DNA of 22,447 nucleotides from NCBI GenBank assembly GCA_965658725.1, contig CBFHUI010000040.1:1-22447 (forward strand), written 5' to 3'. The position numbers and the translations under genes are program-made. How positions within the stretch are numbered: the stretch's first letter is position 1; each line of letters opens with the position of its first letter. This stretch comes from UBA7985 sp965658725 (GTDB lineage: Bacteria; Pseudomonadota; Alphaproteobacteria; UBA7985). The notes beneath the pieces were generated by a model. The model was not told the origin of the DNA and ran no database searches. It was given only the letters and a program-made list of their open reading frames with translations. Shown here in pieces: positions 15,551-22,320 of this stretch.

Positions 15551-16648
15551 TCAGCCGGACGTTTCATCTGCGAACTGATAAAGCCGTGCAACGTCGCACA
15601 GCTCACGATGGGTGAAAGGCTCAACCGTCGCAGGCAGCGCAATCTCCGGGATCGGCTCGCGCTGGATATCGACCTGTTCGCCTGCGATGTAGAGCGTGAC
15701 GATGTTAGCAAACGGGATCGGCACAAAGGACGCACCCGCGCGCAGCAGCAGGCAAGACTGCACCATCAGCCGCGCATCCGGCCCGAACATGGCCCGAGCC
15801 GAGGAGCGTCCGCGCCAGTTCCCCTGCTGCACATCCAGCACTTCGACCAAAACATTGCCGCCGCGAGAGATGAACGAGGGCAGCACGATCGATGAGCCTG
15901 CCAGTGGGAAGAACGGGCGGACGTTGGCACGCATGCGGACGTGATCGATCGGCACGTCCAGCCCAATCCCGAGCGCGCTCAGCGTGCTCTCCGCATTGCC
16001 CAACTGCTCCAGAAGGCTGCGGTAACGGGCCTGCACTTCAGCGTCGTCAGACAGCGCAAAGCCGAAGATGTCGAGCAGAATATCGCCAGGCGCCGTTTCC
16101 GCACGCACGTCGAGGCCGAAGGCGAAACGCTCTACGCTCGCAATGGGTCGGTCTCGCAGCACCAGTCCGGCGCTTTCACCGCTGGTCTCTACCAGCGCCA
16201 GCCGCGCAGTCCGCGCTTCGAACAGCGGCTCGACCTGCACGGTCGCGACGGCCCGATCGGCAGAGAGCTGCACGGGGGGCTGAGTCACAGCCGCCACTTG
16301 GTGCGTGCCAGAGTAATCGATCTCCACAGAAAATGGCCGCAGCCAACTCCAGCGGGTGATCAAAGGGTCTTCGGCCTGCCAAGCCACCAGCGTGTGATCC
16401 AGCGAAGGGCGTTCCAGCTCGATGGTGTAGCCCAGCGGATAGCCGCGCACGGCGTGGCTCTCAAAATCGAAGGTCATGGCGTCTCCGCCGCTGATTTCCT
16501 CAGCCAGCAAATCTTCCAGCGCCGAACGCGGCTCGGGTTTGATGCGGTTCAGCGCGATGTTGATGACCACCATACCCGCGAGCCAAAGCACGCTGTAGAC
16601 GACCACAATGGCCAGAACGACCCAGATTAAACGGCGCAGAAGCGTCAT
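15551..16648 (-). CDS. DUF2125 family envelope protein
   Basis: This 365-residue protein has a basic start and one transmembrane helix (about 7-29), followed by a long soluble, beta-rich part that should face the periplasm. The pattern (an FDFESHAVRGYPLG segment early on, repeated long beta segments, and LPATVEPFTHRELCDVARLY near the end) matches DUF2125, an alphaproteobacterial family of unknown function. I place the start at the ATG at 16648, because GAAGGG lies 6 bases upstream and the hydrophobic helix follows at once. The frame extends upstream to 16789 but would run into the divergent ChaC gene. It converges on tyrC. A structural or lipid-related envelope role is possible but not shown. 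Confidence 0.85.
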   Translation of the reverse strand: MTLLRRLIWVVLAIVVVYSVLWLAGMVVINIALNRIKPEPRSALEDLLAEEISGGDAMTFDFESHAVRGYPLGYTIELERPSLDHTLVAWQAEDPLITRWSWLRPFSVEIDYSGTHQVAAVTQPPVQLSADRAVATVQVEPLFEARTARLALVETSGESAGLVLRDRPIASVERFAFGLDVRAETAPGDILLDIFGFALSDDAEVQARYRSLLEQLGNAESTLSALGIGLDVPIDHVRMRANVRPFFPLAGSSIVLPSFISRGGNVLVEVLDVQQGNWRGRSSARAMFGPDARLMVQSCLLLRAGASFVPIPFANIVTLYIAGEQVDIQREPIPEIALPATVEPFTHRELCDVARLYQFADETSG

Positions 16649-16654
16649 GTTTTT

Positions 16655-16660
16655 CCCTTC
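16655..16660 (-). promoter_or_regulatory. Ribosome binding site for the DUF2125 gene
   Basis: GAAGGG on the minus strand, 6 bases before ATG at 16648, supports this start over the longer reading from 16789. Confidence 0.7.
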
Positions 16661-16727
16661 ATGAATGCGCCTGTTATGCCCATAAGTGCTGTGGGAGAAA
16701 ACAAATTTTGAGCGTCGGGACAGGACT

Positions 16728-17336
16728 TTGAACGACTTTGATCCCCTTGCCGGGCCAACACCGCATGGAATTGCGATTCCCAAGGTCATCGACCGGCCGA
16801 ACCGCGATTTCTGGGTCTTTGCCTATGGCTCGCTGATCTGGAACCCTGGCTTTGTCGTCGAGGAAACCCGCGCCGTGTCTGTCTGGGGCTTTCACCGACG
16901 GTTCTGTGTGCGCTCGACCTTCTATCGGGGAACCGAAGCAAACCCCGGGCTGGTTGTGGGATTGCGACCGGGTGGGCGCGTGTCTGGTGTGGTGCACCGG
17001 GTCGCTGCCGCGCGAGCGGACGAAGCGCTGTCTTACCTCGAAGACCGCGAACTGCGCCACGACGGCTATCGCCACGTGCAGGTTTCCGCCCGCGACGCGC
17101 AGGGGCGGATCGTCCCGGCGCTGACCTTCATGGTCCCCGACGCCTCGCATTCGTTTCAGCCGCTCAGCGACGCAGAAATCGCGCAAACGCTCGCCTTCGC
17201 CGCTGGCAACAACGGCACGAACGCGGCTTATCTGTTCAATTTGAACGAGGGGTTGCGGAAGGTAGGAATTGCGCCGGGGCAGTTGGATCGGTTGGAACGC
17301 GCCGTGCGGACCCTTCAAGACGCCGCTACCGCCTAG
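16728..17336 (+). CDS. ChaC-type gamma-glutamylcyclotransferase
   Basis: ChaC proteins cleave glutathione to 5-oxoproline and cysteinylglycine in the cytoplasm. From the TTG at 16728 the protein is 202 residues. It contains the substrate-binding loop FAYGSLIWNPGF at 31-42 and YLEDRE at 103-108, whose final Glu108 fits the catalytic residue of the family. The start is uncertain. A GTG at 16686, directly after an in-frame TAA, would add 14 residues; neither has a good ribosome site, although GGGA lies about 7 bases before the TTG. The later start leaves room for promoters between this gene and the divergent DUF2125 gene. The last three bases overlap the stop of the convergent TlpA-like gene. 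Confidence 0.9.
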   Translation: MNDFDPLAGPTPHGIAIPKVIDRPNRDFWVFAYGSLIWNPGFVVEETRAVSVWGFHRRFCVRSTFYRGTEANPGLVVGLRPGGRVSGVVHRVAAARADEALSYLEDRELRHDGYRHVQVSARDAQGRIVPALTFMVPDASHSFQPLSDAEIAQTLAFAAGNNGTNAAYLFNLNEGLRKVGIAPGQLDRLERAVRTLQDAATA

Positions 17337-17896
17337 CGCCCCGCCGCGCTGAGCACGCTGTCGAAGTAGCCAAGAACCGCCGCGCTGGCCCAGTCGGTCT
17401 CTCCTGCAAACCAGCTGATGACCGCGCCATCGGCGTTCAAAATGGCCGTGTAAGGCACACCGCGCGCGCCCAAGTCGGCCTGACCAAAGGCACGGAACAA
17501 TGCGCCCTTTTCATCAAGCCCAATCTCCAGACCATCGCCCCAGCCCTGTTGCTGCCAAAAGCTCTCGATCTGCGCATGGCTACGGTCCAGCGATGCCGCG
17601 ACAACCCGCAAGCCTCGGTCTTCCAACGCCGCATCGAGCGCGAGCAGTGTCGGCAGTTCCGCCACGCAGGGCGCGCACCACGTGGCCCAGAAGTTCAGCA
17701 CAGTGACCGGCGCACCTTCCAGCGCGATCGAGACCCCTTCGTTATTGCGCATGTCCACGTCAGCGGGTCGCATCACAGGCGGGTCTAGTTGCTCCAACCC
17801 ATCAAACCCCTGCGCCGGCGCTGCGCCACTTGCAGTCAGAACCAGCAGCGCTGTCGTGCAGAAGGCAACCACGCCGCCCCAAAAAGTCTTAAACAT
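17333..17896 (-). CDS. TlpA-like exported thiol-disulfide oxidoreductase
   Basis: The 187-residue protein has a signal peptide (about 1-29, ending in ASGAAPAQ) and a thioredoxin-fold domain. The active site WATWCAPC has Cys74 and Cys77, and the cis-proline segment is GVPYTAIL. TlpA/ResA-like proteins act in the periplasm, typically reducing disulfides for cytochrome c or cytochrome oxidase assembly. I chose the ATG at 17896 because the signal peptide follows at once. A longer frame from 18151 is a shadow inside the neighbouring gene. The start overlaps the upstream thioredoxin-like gene by 8 bases without a clear ribosome site, implying coupled translation. The TAG stop lies on a CTAG palindrome shared with the ChaC stop. 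The exact substrate is unknown. Confidence 0.9.
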   Translation of the reverse strand: MFKTFWGGVVAFCTTALLVLTASGAAPAQGFDGLEQLDPPVMRPADVDMRNNEGVSIALEGAPVTVLNFWATWCAPCVAELPTLLALDAALEDRGLRVVAASLDRSHAQIESFWQQQGWGDGLEIGLDEKGALFRAFGQADLGARGVPYTAILNADGAVISWFAGETDWASAAVLGYFDSVLSAAGR

Positions 17897-18530
17897 TGTC
17901 ACGATACCACTTGAGCAAAGCCACACCTTCAGGCCGCTCCCATCCCGGAACCCCCGAATAAGCAGAGATGTAGTGCCCGTCTGGACTAACGAGAACTGTC
18001 GTCGGTGTCGCGCGCACGCCGGCACTCGGGTGCGCCGGAGCAATCTGGCTAAACGCCAGATGATCGCGGTCCCGATAGATGCGCAGGTTGCGGATGCCAT
18101 AGCGGTCGTAGAAGCGTTGGATGTCGGCCATGCTGTCTTCCATGAGCGCAATCGCGATCATCCGAAACCTTGGCCCTTCCAACTCTCGCGCCAAGGCGTC
18201 AAGCGCCGGGACTTCATATTGGCAAGCCCCGCAATTGGTGCGCCAAAACTGGATCAGAGTCAGCTTGCCTCTTAGGTCGTTGGCGGTGTAGGCGCGGCCG
18301 CTGGTGTCGTACCACTCGACAGGAAAAGTGTATCCCTGCGCCGACACCGACGTTGGCACGGCTTGCCCCTTGGGAAACTGCATGTAGAGCGGGGACGCGA
18401 ACTTCCCGGCCAGCGGCGGGCTGCCTGTTTGCGCGCCTGCGCCGCCGGCGCTCAGCACACTGAGGCCTGCACCCGCGCTCACGGCGAGCGCAGCCCGTCG
18501 GGAAAGTCTGTCCTGTCGTCTGAGGTCCAT
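17889..18530 (-). CDS. Twin-arginine-exported thioredoxin-like (redoxin) protein, copy 1
   Basis: The 213-residue protein has an N-terminal twin-arginine type signal (LSRRAALAVSAGAG at 9-22, with cleavage likely near residue 33), a spacer, and a thioredoxin-fold domain. The active site is RTNCGACQ with Cys100 and Cys103, and the cis-proline motif is ATPTT. It lacks the Trp that normally precedes the first cysteine. It is a close paralogue of the next gene upstream, about 60% identical over roughly 120 residues counted by eye. I chose the ATG at 18530 because AAGGGA lies 9 bases upstream. A GTG at 18566 would add 12 residues. It sits 38 bases after copy 2 and overlaps the TlpA-like gene by 8 bases. 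The substrate is unknown. Confidence 0.87.
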   Translation of the reverse strand: MDLRRQDRLSRRAALAVSAGAGLSVLSAGGAGAQTGSPPLAGKFASPLYMQFPKGQAVPTSVSAQGYTFPVEWYDTSGRAYTANDLRGKLTLIQFWRTNCGACQYEVPALDALARELEGPRFRMIAIALMEDSMADIQRFYDRYGIRNLRIYRDRDHLAFSQIAPAHPSAGVRATPTTVLVSPDGHYISAYSGVPGWERPEGVALLKWYRDNV

Positions 18531-18539
18531 GGTGTCTGG

Positions 18540-18545
18540 TCCCTT
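18540..18545 (-). promoter_or_regulatory. Ribosome binding site for redoxin copy 1
   Basis: AAGGGA on the minus strand lies 9 bases before the ATG at 18530. It supports that ATG over the GTG 36 bases upstream. Confidence 0.65.
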
Positions 18546-18568
18546 ACTTATCCGTCTCTGGGGCACGT

Positions 18569-19228
18569 TTAGGCCTGCGCGATATAGTGATCGAGGAGCG
18601 CCCGCCCTGCCGGACTTTCCCAGCCCGCCACACCAACATAAGCCCCAAGCGCATTCCCATCGGGCCCGACCAGCAGCGTCGTCGGCGTCGCCTGTGCCTG
18701 ATAGCGCGGGTGACGTGGGGCCAGGTTGCTGAAGACAAAGGAGGTACGGTCCCGCAGGATCTCCGAATGCTTCAGGCCTTTCTGACGATAAAACCGCTCA
18801 ATGTCAGCCCGTGAATCCTCTGCTAGCGCAATCGGCAGGATCTCAAACTTTGGCCCTTCGAGCACACCGGCGAGCGTGTCCAGGGCGGGGACCTCACTCT
18901 GACACCCGTGGCAGTTGGTGCGCCAGAATTGGATCAGCGTCACCTTGCCGCGATAATCAGACATGACTCTCGGTTGGTCGTTGCGGTCGTAGAAAGCCAA
19001 GGACTGGATGAAACCGTCGCCCAGGTCGATTTGATCCGGGATGCGCAGGCCGGGCTGCGCCAGCAAGTAGTCTCCACCGGGCGCAAAACGGCCCAGCAAG
19101 GGCGGTCGAGCCTGCGCCAGCGCGGTCCCGCCAAGGCCCAAACTGCCCACAGCGAGGCCCAGCCCCGCTGCCCCGGCGTGTTTAAGGAGGTTGCGACGGT
19201 CGAGTGAAGCGCTATAGCTGTTCACCAT
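18569..19228 (-). CDS. Twin-arginine-exported thioredoxin-like (redoxin) protein, copy 2
   Basis: The 219-residue protein has a twin-arginine type signal (DRRNLLKHAGAAGLG at 10-24, with ALAQA at about 36-40 as the likely cleavage region) and a thioredoxin-fold domain. The active site is RTNCHGCQ with Cys106 and Cys109, and ATPTT is the cis-proline loop. The dipeptide between the cysteines (His-Gly) differs from copy 1 (Gly-Ala). AGGA lies 9 bases before the ATG. The gene is first in a three-gene run of exported thioredoxin-fold proteins. Its ATG overlaps the upstream argH ATG on the other strand within CATG. Export through Tat implies folding, perhaps with cofactor or partner, before transport; that part is inference. 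The substrate is unknown. Confidence 0.87.
   Translation of the reverse strand: MVNSYSASLDRRNLLKHAGAAGLGLAVGSLGLGGTALAQARPPLLGRFAPGGDYLLAQPGLRIPDQIDLGDGFIQSLAFYDRNDQPRVMSDYRGKVTLIQFWRTNCHGCQSEVPALDTLAGVLEGPKFEILPIALAEDSRADIERFYRQKGLKHSEILRDRTSFVFSNLAPRHPRYQAQATPTTLLVGPDGNALGAYVGVAGWESPAGRALLDHYIAQA
19191..19218 (+). promoter_or_regulatory. Sigma70-like promoter candidate for argH-lptM-lysA
   Basis: TTGCGA (19191-19196) and TATAGC (19213-19218) are separated by 16 bases, each matching four of six consensus positions. The expected transcript start near 19225 is almost at the upstream argH ATG (19227) and about 70 bases before the second ATG (19296). It lies inside the signal-peptide region of the divergent redoxin gene. 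It is seen by pattern only. Confidence 0.35.
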
Positions 19229-20663
19229 GCTTACTAGTCCTACTCAGTTTGTCTTCGTTGCCCTGCGCGCCGCCGATGATGACGGTTCGAACGCCATGTG
19301 GGGTGGCCGGTTCACCAGCGGTCCCGACGCCGTCATGGAAGCGATCAACGCGTCAATCGACGTCGATCAGCGCATGGCCCGACAGGACATCAGCGGATCT
19401 CGTGCGCACGCAAAAATGCTGGCTCAACAGGGCATTATTTCCGACGACGACGCGAAAGCCATCGACGAAGGCCTCAGGAAGGTAGCCGAGGAGATCGAGC
19501 ACGGTCTCCTCACATTCCGGCGAGAGCTGGAAGACATTCACATGAACGTCGAAGCTCGCCTGCGGGAGATCATCGGCGAGCCTGCGGGACGCCTGCACAC
19601 GGGCCGGTCTCGGAATGATCAAGTCGCTACGGATTTCCGTCTATGGGTGCGGGATTCCATGGATCGCGTGGACGCGGGACTGAGAACGCTGATCGGTGCG
19701 CTGCTCGAGCGGGCAGAAGCGGAGGTCGACACCATCCTGCCCGGCTTCACCCATTTGCAGCCTGCGCAACCCGTCACTCTGGGCCACCACCTGATGGCCT
19801 ATGTCGAGATGTTCAGCCGCGACCGCAGCCGCTTTACCGATGCACGCGCGCGGCTCAACGAAAGCCCGCTCGGTGCCGCCGCGCTGGCCGGAACGCCCTA
19901 CCCGCTCGACCGGGAAGCAACCGCAGCGGCGCTCGGCTTTGACGGTCCCACGCGCAACTCGCTGGACTCCGTATCGTCTCGCGACTTTGCGCTTGAGTAC
20001 CTCGCCGCGTCCTCCATCCTCGCCATGCACCTGTCTCGCATGGCCGAGGAAATGGTTGTCTGGTCGTCGGCCTCCTTCAACTTCATCGCTTTTTCCGATG
20101 CCTGGTCCACCGGCTCATCAATCATGCCGCAAAAGCGCAATCCCGACGCGGCTGAGCTGCTGCGGGCCAAGATCGGACGCATTTTCGGGGCCTTTACATC
20201 GCTGTTGCTGACCATGAAGGGCCTCCCGCTCGCCTATTCCAAGGACATGCAGGAAGACAAGGAAGTCACCTTCCTTGCCGCTGACGCGGTTGAGCTGTCG
20301 CTCGCTGCGGCGGTTGGACTGGTGCAAGATTTCCAGCCCAACCGCGAGGCCATGCGCGCAGCCTGCCTGCACGGGCACCTCACCGCGACCGACTTGGCCG
20401 ACTGGCTGGTCCGTCACCTCAACCTGCCCTTCCGCGAAGCCCACCACGTCACGGGCACGCTGGTCGCGCTGGCCGATACCAAGGCGTGTCGGCTGGACGA
20501 GCTGGCGCTCGCGGACCTGCAGTCTGTTCACGCGGGCATTACCGCCGATATCTTTGACGTGCTCAGCGTGGAAGCCTCAGTCGCCTCGCGCCAGTCCTTT
20601 GGCGGGACGGCTCCGGTTCGGGTGCGTGAAGCCATCGCCGCCGCTAAAGCCGCGCTGGCATGA
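19227..20663 (+). CDS. argH: Argininosuccinate lyase
   Basis: ArgH splits argininosuccinate into arginine and fumarate, the last step of arginine synthesis. The 478-residue protein carries all fumarase/aspartase superfamily regions: MWGGRF at 24-29, HTGRSRND at 124-131, THLQPAQP at 175-182 and the signature GSSIMPQKRNP at 296-306. Two in-frame ATG codons are possible. The one at 19227 gives an N-terminal extension ending in SNAMWGGRF, resembling other alphaproteobacterial ArgH proteins, but it overlaps the divergent redoxin start. The one at 19296 begins exactly at MWGGRF. Neither has a clear ribosome site. The TGA overlaps the lptM ATG. It forms an argH-lptM-lysA operon. Confidence 0.97.
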   Translation: MLTSPTQFVFVALRAADDDGSNAMWGGRFTSGPDAVMEAINASIDVDQRMARQDISGSRAHAKMLAQQGIISDDDAKAIDEGLRKVAEEIEHGLLTFRRELEDIHMNVEARLREIIGEPAGRLHTGRSRNDQVATDFRLWVRDSMDRVDAGLRTLIGALLERAEAEVDTILPGFTHLQPAQPVTLGHHLMAYVEMFSRDRSRFTDARARLNESPLGAAALAGTPYPLDREATAAALGFDGPTRNSLDSVSSRDFALEYLAASSILAMHLSRMAEEMVVWSSASFNFIAFSDAWSTGSSIMPQKRNPDAAELLRAKIGRIFGAFTSLLLTMKGLPLAYSKDMQEDKEVTFLAADAVELSLAAAVGLVQDFQPNREAMRAACLHGHLTATDLADWLVRHLNLPFREAHHVTGTLVALADTKACRLDELALADLQSVHAGITADIFDVLSVEASVASRQSFGGTAPVRVREAIAAAKAALA

Positions 20664-20809
20664 GAGCGCTCGCCCCAACCCTCGTCCTGATCGCTGTCCT
20701 CGCCGCCCTCACCGCTTGCGGACGCAAGGGGGCGCCTCGGCCTGTCGCCGCCTTGCCCGAGCTCACCGTTGAAGCGCCGTTCTGGCCCCTGACCCGAGAT
20801 TTTGCCTAA
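20660..20809 (+). CDS. lptM: LptM-like small lipoprotein
   Basis: This is a 49-residue open frame starting MRALAPTLVLIAVLAALTAC. It has a short basic start, a hydrophobic stretch and a lipobox LTAC with Cys20 as the lipidated residue, followed by GRKGAPRP. This matches the LptM (formerly YifL) family, which helps the LptD/LptE outer-membrane LPS translocon mature in gamma-proteobacteria. The CGxKGxxxxP pattern after the lipobox and the location between argH and lysA are characteristic. The ATG overlaps the argH stop (ATGA) and the TAA overlaps the lysA ATG by one base (TAATG). Its mature part is only about 29 residues. The function in this organism is inferred from family. Confidence 0.88.
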   Translation: MRALAPTLVLIAVLAALTACGRKGAPRPVAALPELTVEAPFWPLTRDFA

Positions 20810-22083
20810 TGTCTGATCCCGTTCCTTTCGGTCCTGTCACCTACGACAACAGCGGAGCGCTCTGCCTCTCCGGCACCCCGCTTGCGCCCCTGGCGGCTCA
20901 GTTCGGCTCCCCGCTCTACGTCTACTCTGGCGCACACATCAGCACGCAGATCCGGCGCTTGCAGAACGCCTTTGCCAAGCTGGATCCGCTGATTTGCTAT
21001 GCCGTGAAAGCCAACATGAACACCCACGTGATCCGTCACGTCGCCTCTCACGGGGTCGGCGCGGACGTGGTGTCTGCGGGTGAACTGCGCCGGGCACTCG
21101 CGGGCGGCGTTGCGCCGGAAAAGATCGTCTTCGCCGGTGTTGCCAAGCAGCCCAAAGAGCTGGAAGCCGGCCTGGACGCGGGCATCCTACAGTTCAACGT
21201 GGAAAGCTGGGCGGAACTCGAAGCCCTCAACGCTGCGGCCGGTCGCATGGGCAAGGTCGCGCCGGTCGCGCTGCGCGTAAACCCAGACGTAGACGCGCAG
21301 ACGCTGGCCAAAATCACCACCGGCTCAAGAGGCAACAAGTTCGGCCTGCCCTTCGACGACATTCCGGCGTTGGTGCAGCAGATGCAGTCCTTGCCCCATG
21401 TCCGGCTTGACGCGCTGGCCATGCACATCGGCAGCCAGTTGTTCAAAATGCAGCCCTTTAGCGATGCCTATCGTCGACTGGCCGACTTGACCCGCCACCT
21501 GCTCACCGATGGCGTGACGCTGCGGCGGCTGGATATGGGCGGCGGGCTGGGAATTCCTTATGCCCCCAAAGACGGTGACGGCCCGGACCCAGTGGACCTC
21601 GCCGGCGCGGCCGTCGAGCATCTCGCGCCGCTGGGTCTGCCAACGATTGTGGAGCCTGGGCGATTCATCGTCGGGAACGCGGGCGTGATGATCGCAGATG
21701 TGGTCTATACCAAAGACAGCTACGATCACCGCTTTCTGCTTTTAAACGCGGGCATGAACGACCTGATGCGCCCCGCGCTCTACGACGCTTACCACCACAT
21801 TCTCCCGTTAGCGCAGTCCACACAGGCTCCCGTCCCGCAAGAACTGGCCGGGCCGATTTGTGAGAGTACAGATGTCTTTGCGAAGCAGCGGCCCCTGCCA
21901 CCGCTGGAAGAAGGCGCGCAGGTCGCGTTTCTGACCGCCGGGGCCTACTGCGCCGTACTCGCCAACCACTACAACGGTCGCGCGCTGCCTGCGGAAGTGC
22001 TGCTGCTCGACGACGGACCCAAGCTGATCCGCCCTGCAGTCAGCGATGCTGAGATGATTGCGTTGGAGCAGGCCCAGGCTTAG
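20809..22083 (+). CDS. lysA: Diaminopimelate decarboxylase
   Basis: LysA decarboxylates meso-diaminopimelate to lysine, using PLP. The 424-residue protein is a fold-type III alanine-racemase-like enzyme. The PLP lysine K67 is in YAVKANMN (64-71), the glycine loop GGGLGIPY lies in the second half, and EPGRFIVGNAG binds the cofactor phosphate. The C-terminal dimer-interface residues CESTDVF and GAYCAVLANHYNGR are present. The start overlaps the lptM stop by one base, and the stop overlaps the convergent zinc-finger gene by 4 bases. The operon pairs the last steps of arginine and lysine synthesis. Confidence 0.98.
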   Translation: MSDPVPFGPVTYDNSGALCLSGTPLAPLAAQFGSPLYVYSGAHISTQIRRLQNAFAKLDPLICYAVKANMNTHVIRHVASHGVGADVVSAGELRRALAGGVAPEKIVFAGVAKQPKELEAGLDAGILQFNVESWAELEALNAAAGRMGKVAPVALRVNPDVDAQTLAKITTGSRGNKFGLPFDDIPALVQQMQSLPHVRLDALAMHIGSQLFKMQPFSDAYRRLADLTRHLLTDGVTLRRLDMGGGLGIPYAPKDGDGPDPVDLAGAAVEHLAPLGLPTIVEPGRFIVGNAGVMIADVVYTKDSYDHRFLLLNAGMNDLMRPALYDAYHHILPLAQSTQAPVPQELAGPICESTDVFAKQRPLPPLEEGAQVAFLTAGAYCAVLANHYNGRALPAEVLLLDDGPKLIRPAVSDAEMIALEQAQA

Positions 22084-22262
22084 TGCCCGTGGTCGGCCGG
22101 TGCATCCGGATCGAGTTCAAACCGCTGGCCACAGTAACCACAGACCACCGTACCGCTCTCACCGATGGTGTAAAAGGTCTTCGGATGCCCCAAAGCCCCG
22201 CCCCCGCCGTCACATGCAACGGTTCGTGAGGTTACGATCTTGGTGTCCTGATCCTGAGCCAT
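22080..22262 (-). CDS. CHCC-type zinc-finger protein (NDUFS6-like)
   Basis: This is a 60-residue protein with Cys17, His26, Cys41 and Cys44 in the order C-x8-H-x14-C-x2-C, including GHPKTFY and VVCGYCGQRF. This is the CHCC zinc-finger family (PF10276), related to the mitochondrial complex I accessory subunit NDUFS6 (13 kDa). In alphaproteobacteria the family is short and usually of unassigned function, though a complex I link is likely. The C-terminus ends in DHGH. It converges on lysA with a 4-base overlap. No strong ribosome site is visible before the ATG at 22262. Confidence 0.87.
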   Translation of the reverse strand: MAQDQDTKIVTSRTVACDGGGGALGHPKTFYTIGESGTVVCGYCGQRFELDPDAPADHGH

Positions 22263-22320
22263 GGTTGTTCAGCCTGTCGTCGGGTGGTTTTTCGAAAGTC
22301 ACGACCGCCGAGCTGTGTCG

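Noticed and set aside
15543..15555. GCTGA-GGT-TCAGC hairpin between convergent tyrC and the DUF2125 gene
   Set aside because: The stem is only 5 base pairs and neither strand has a clear run of T after it, so it is too weak to call a terminator.
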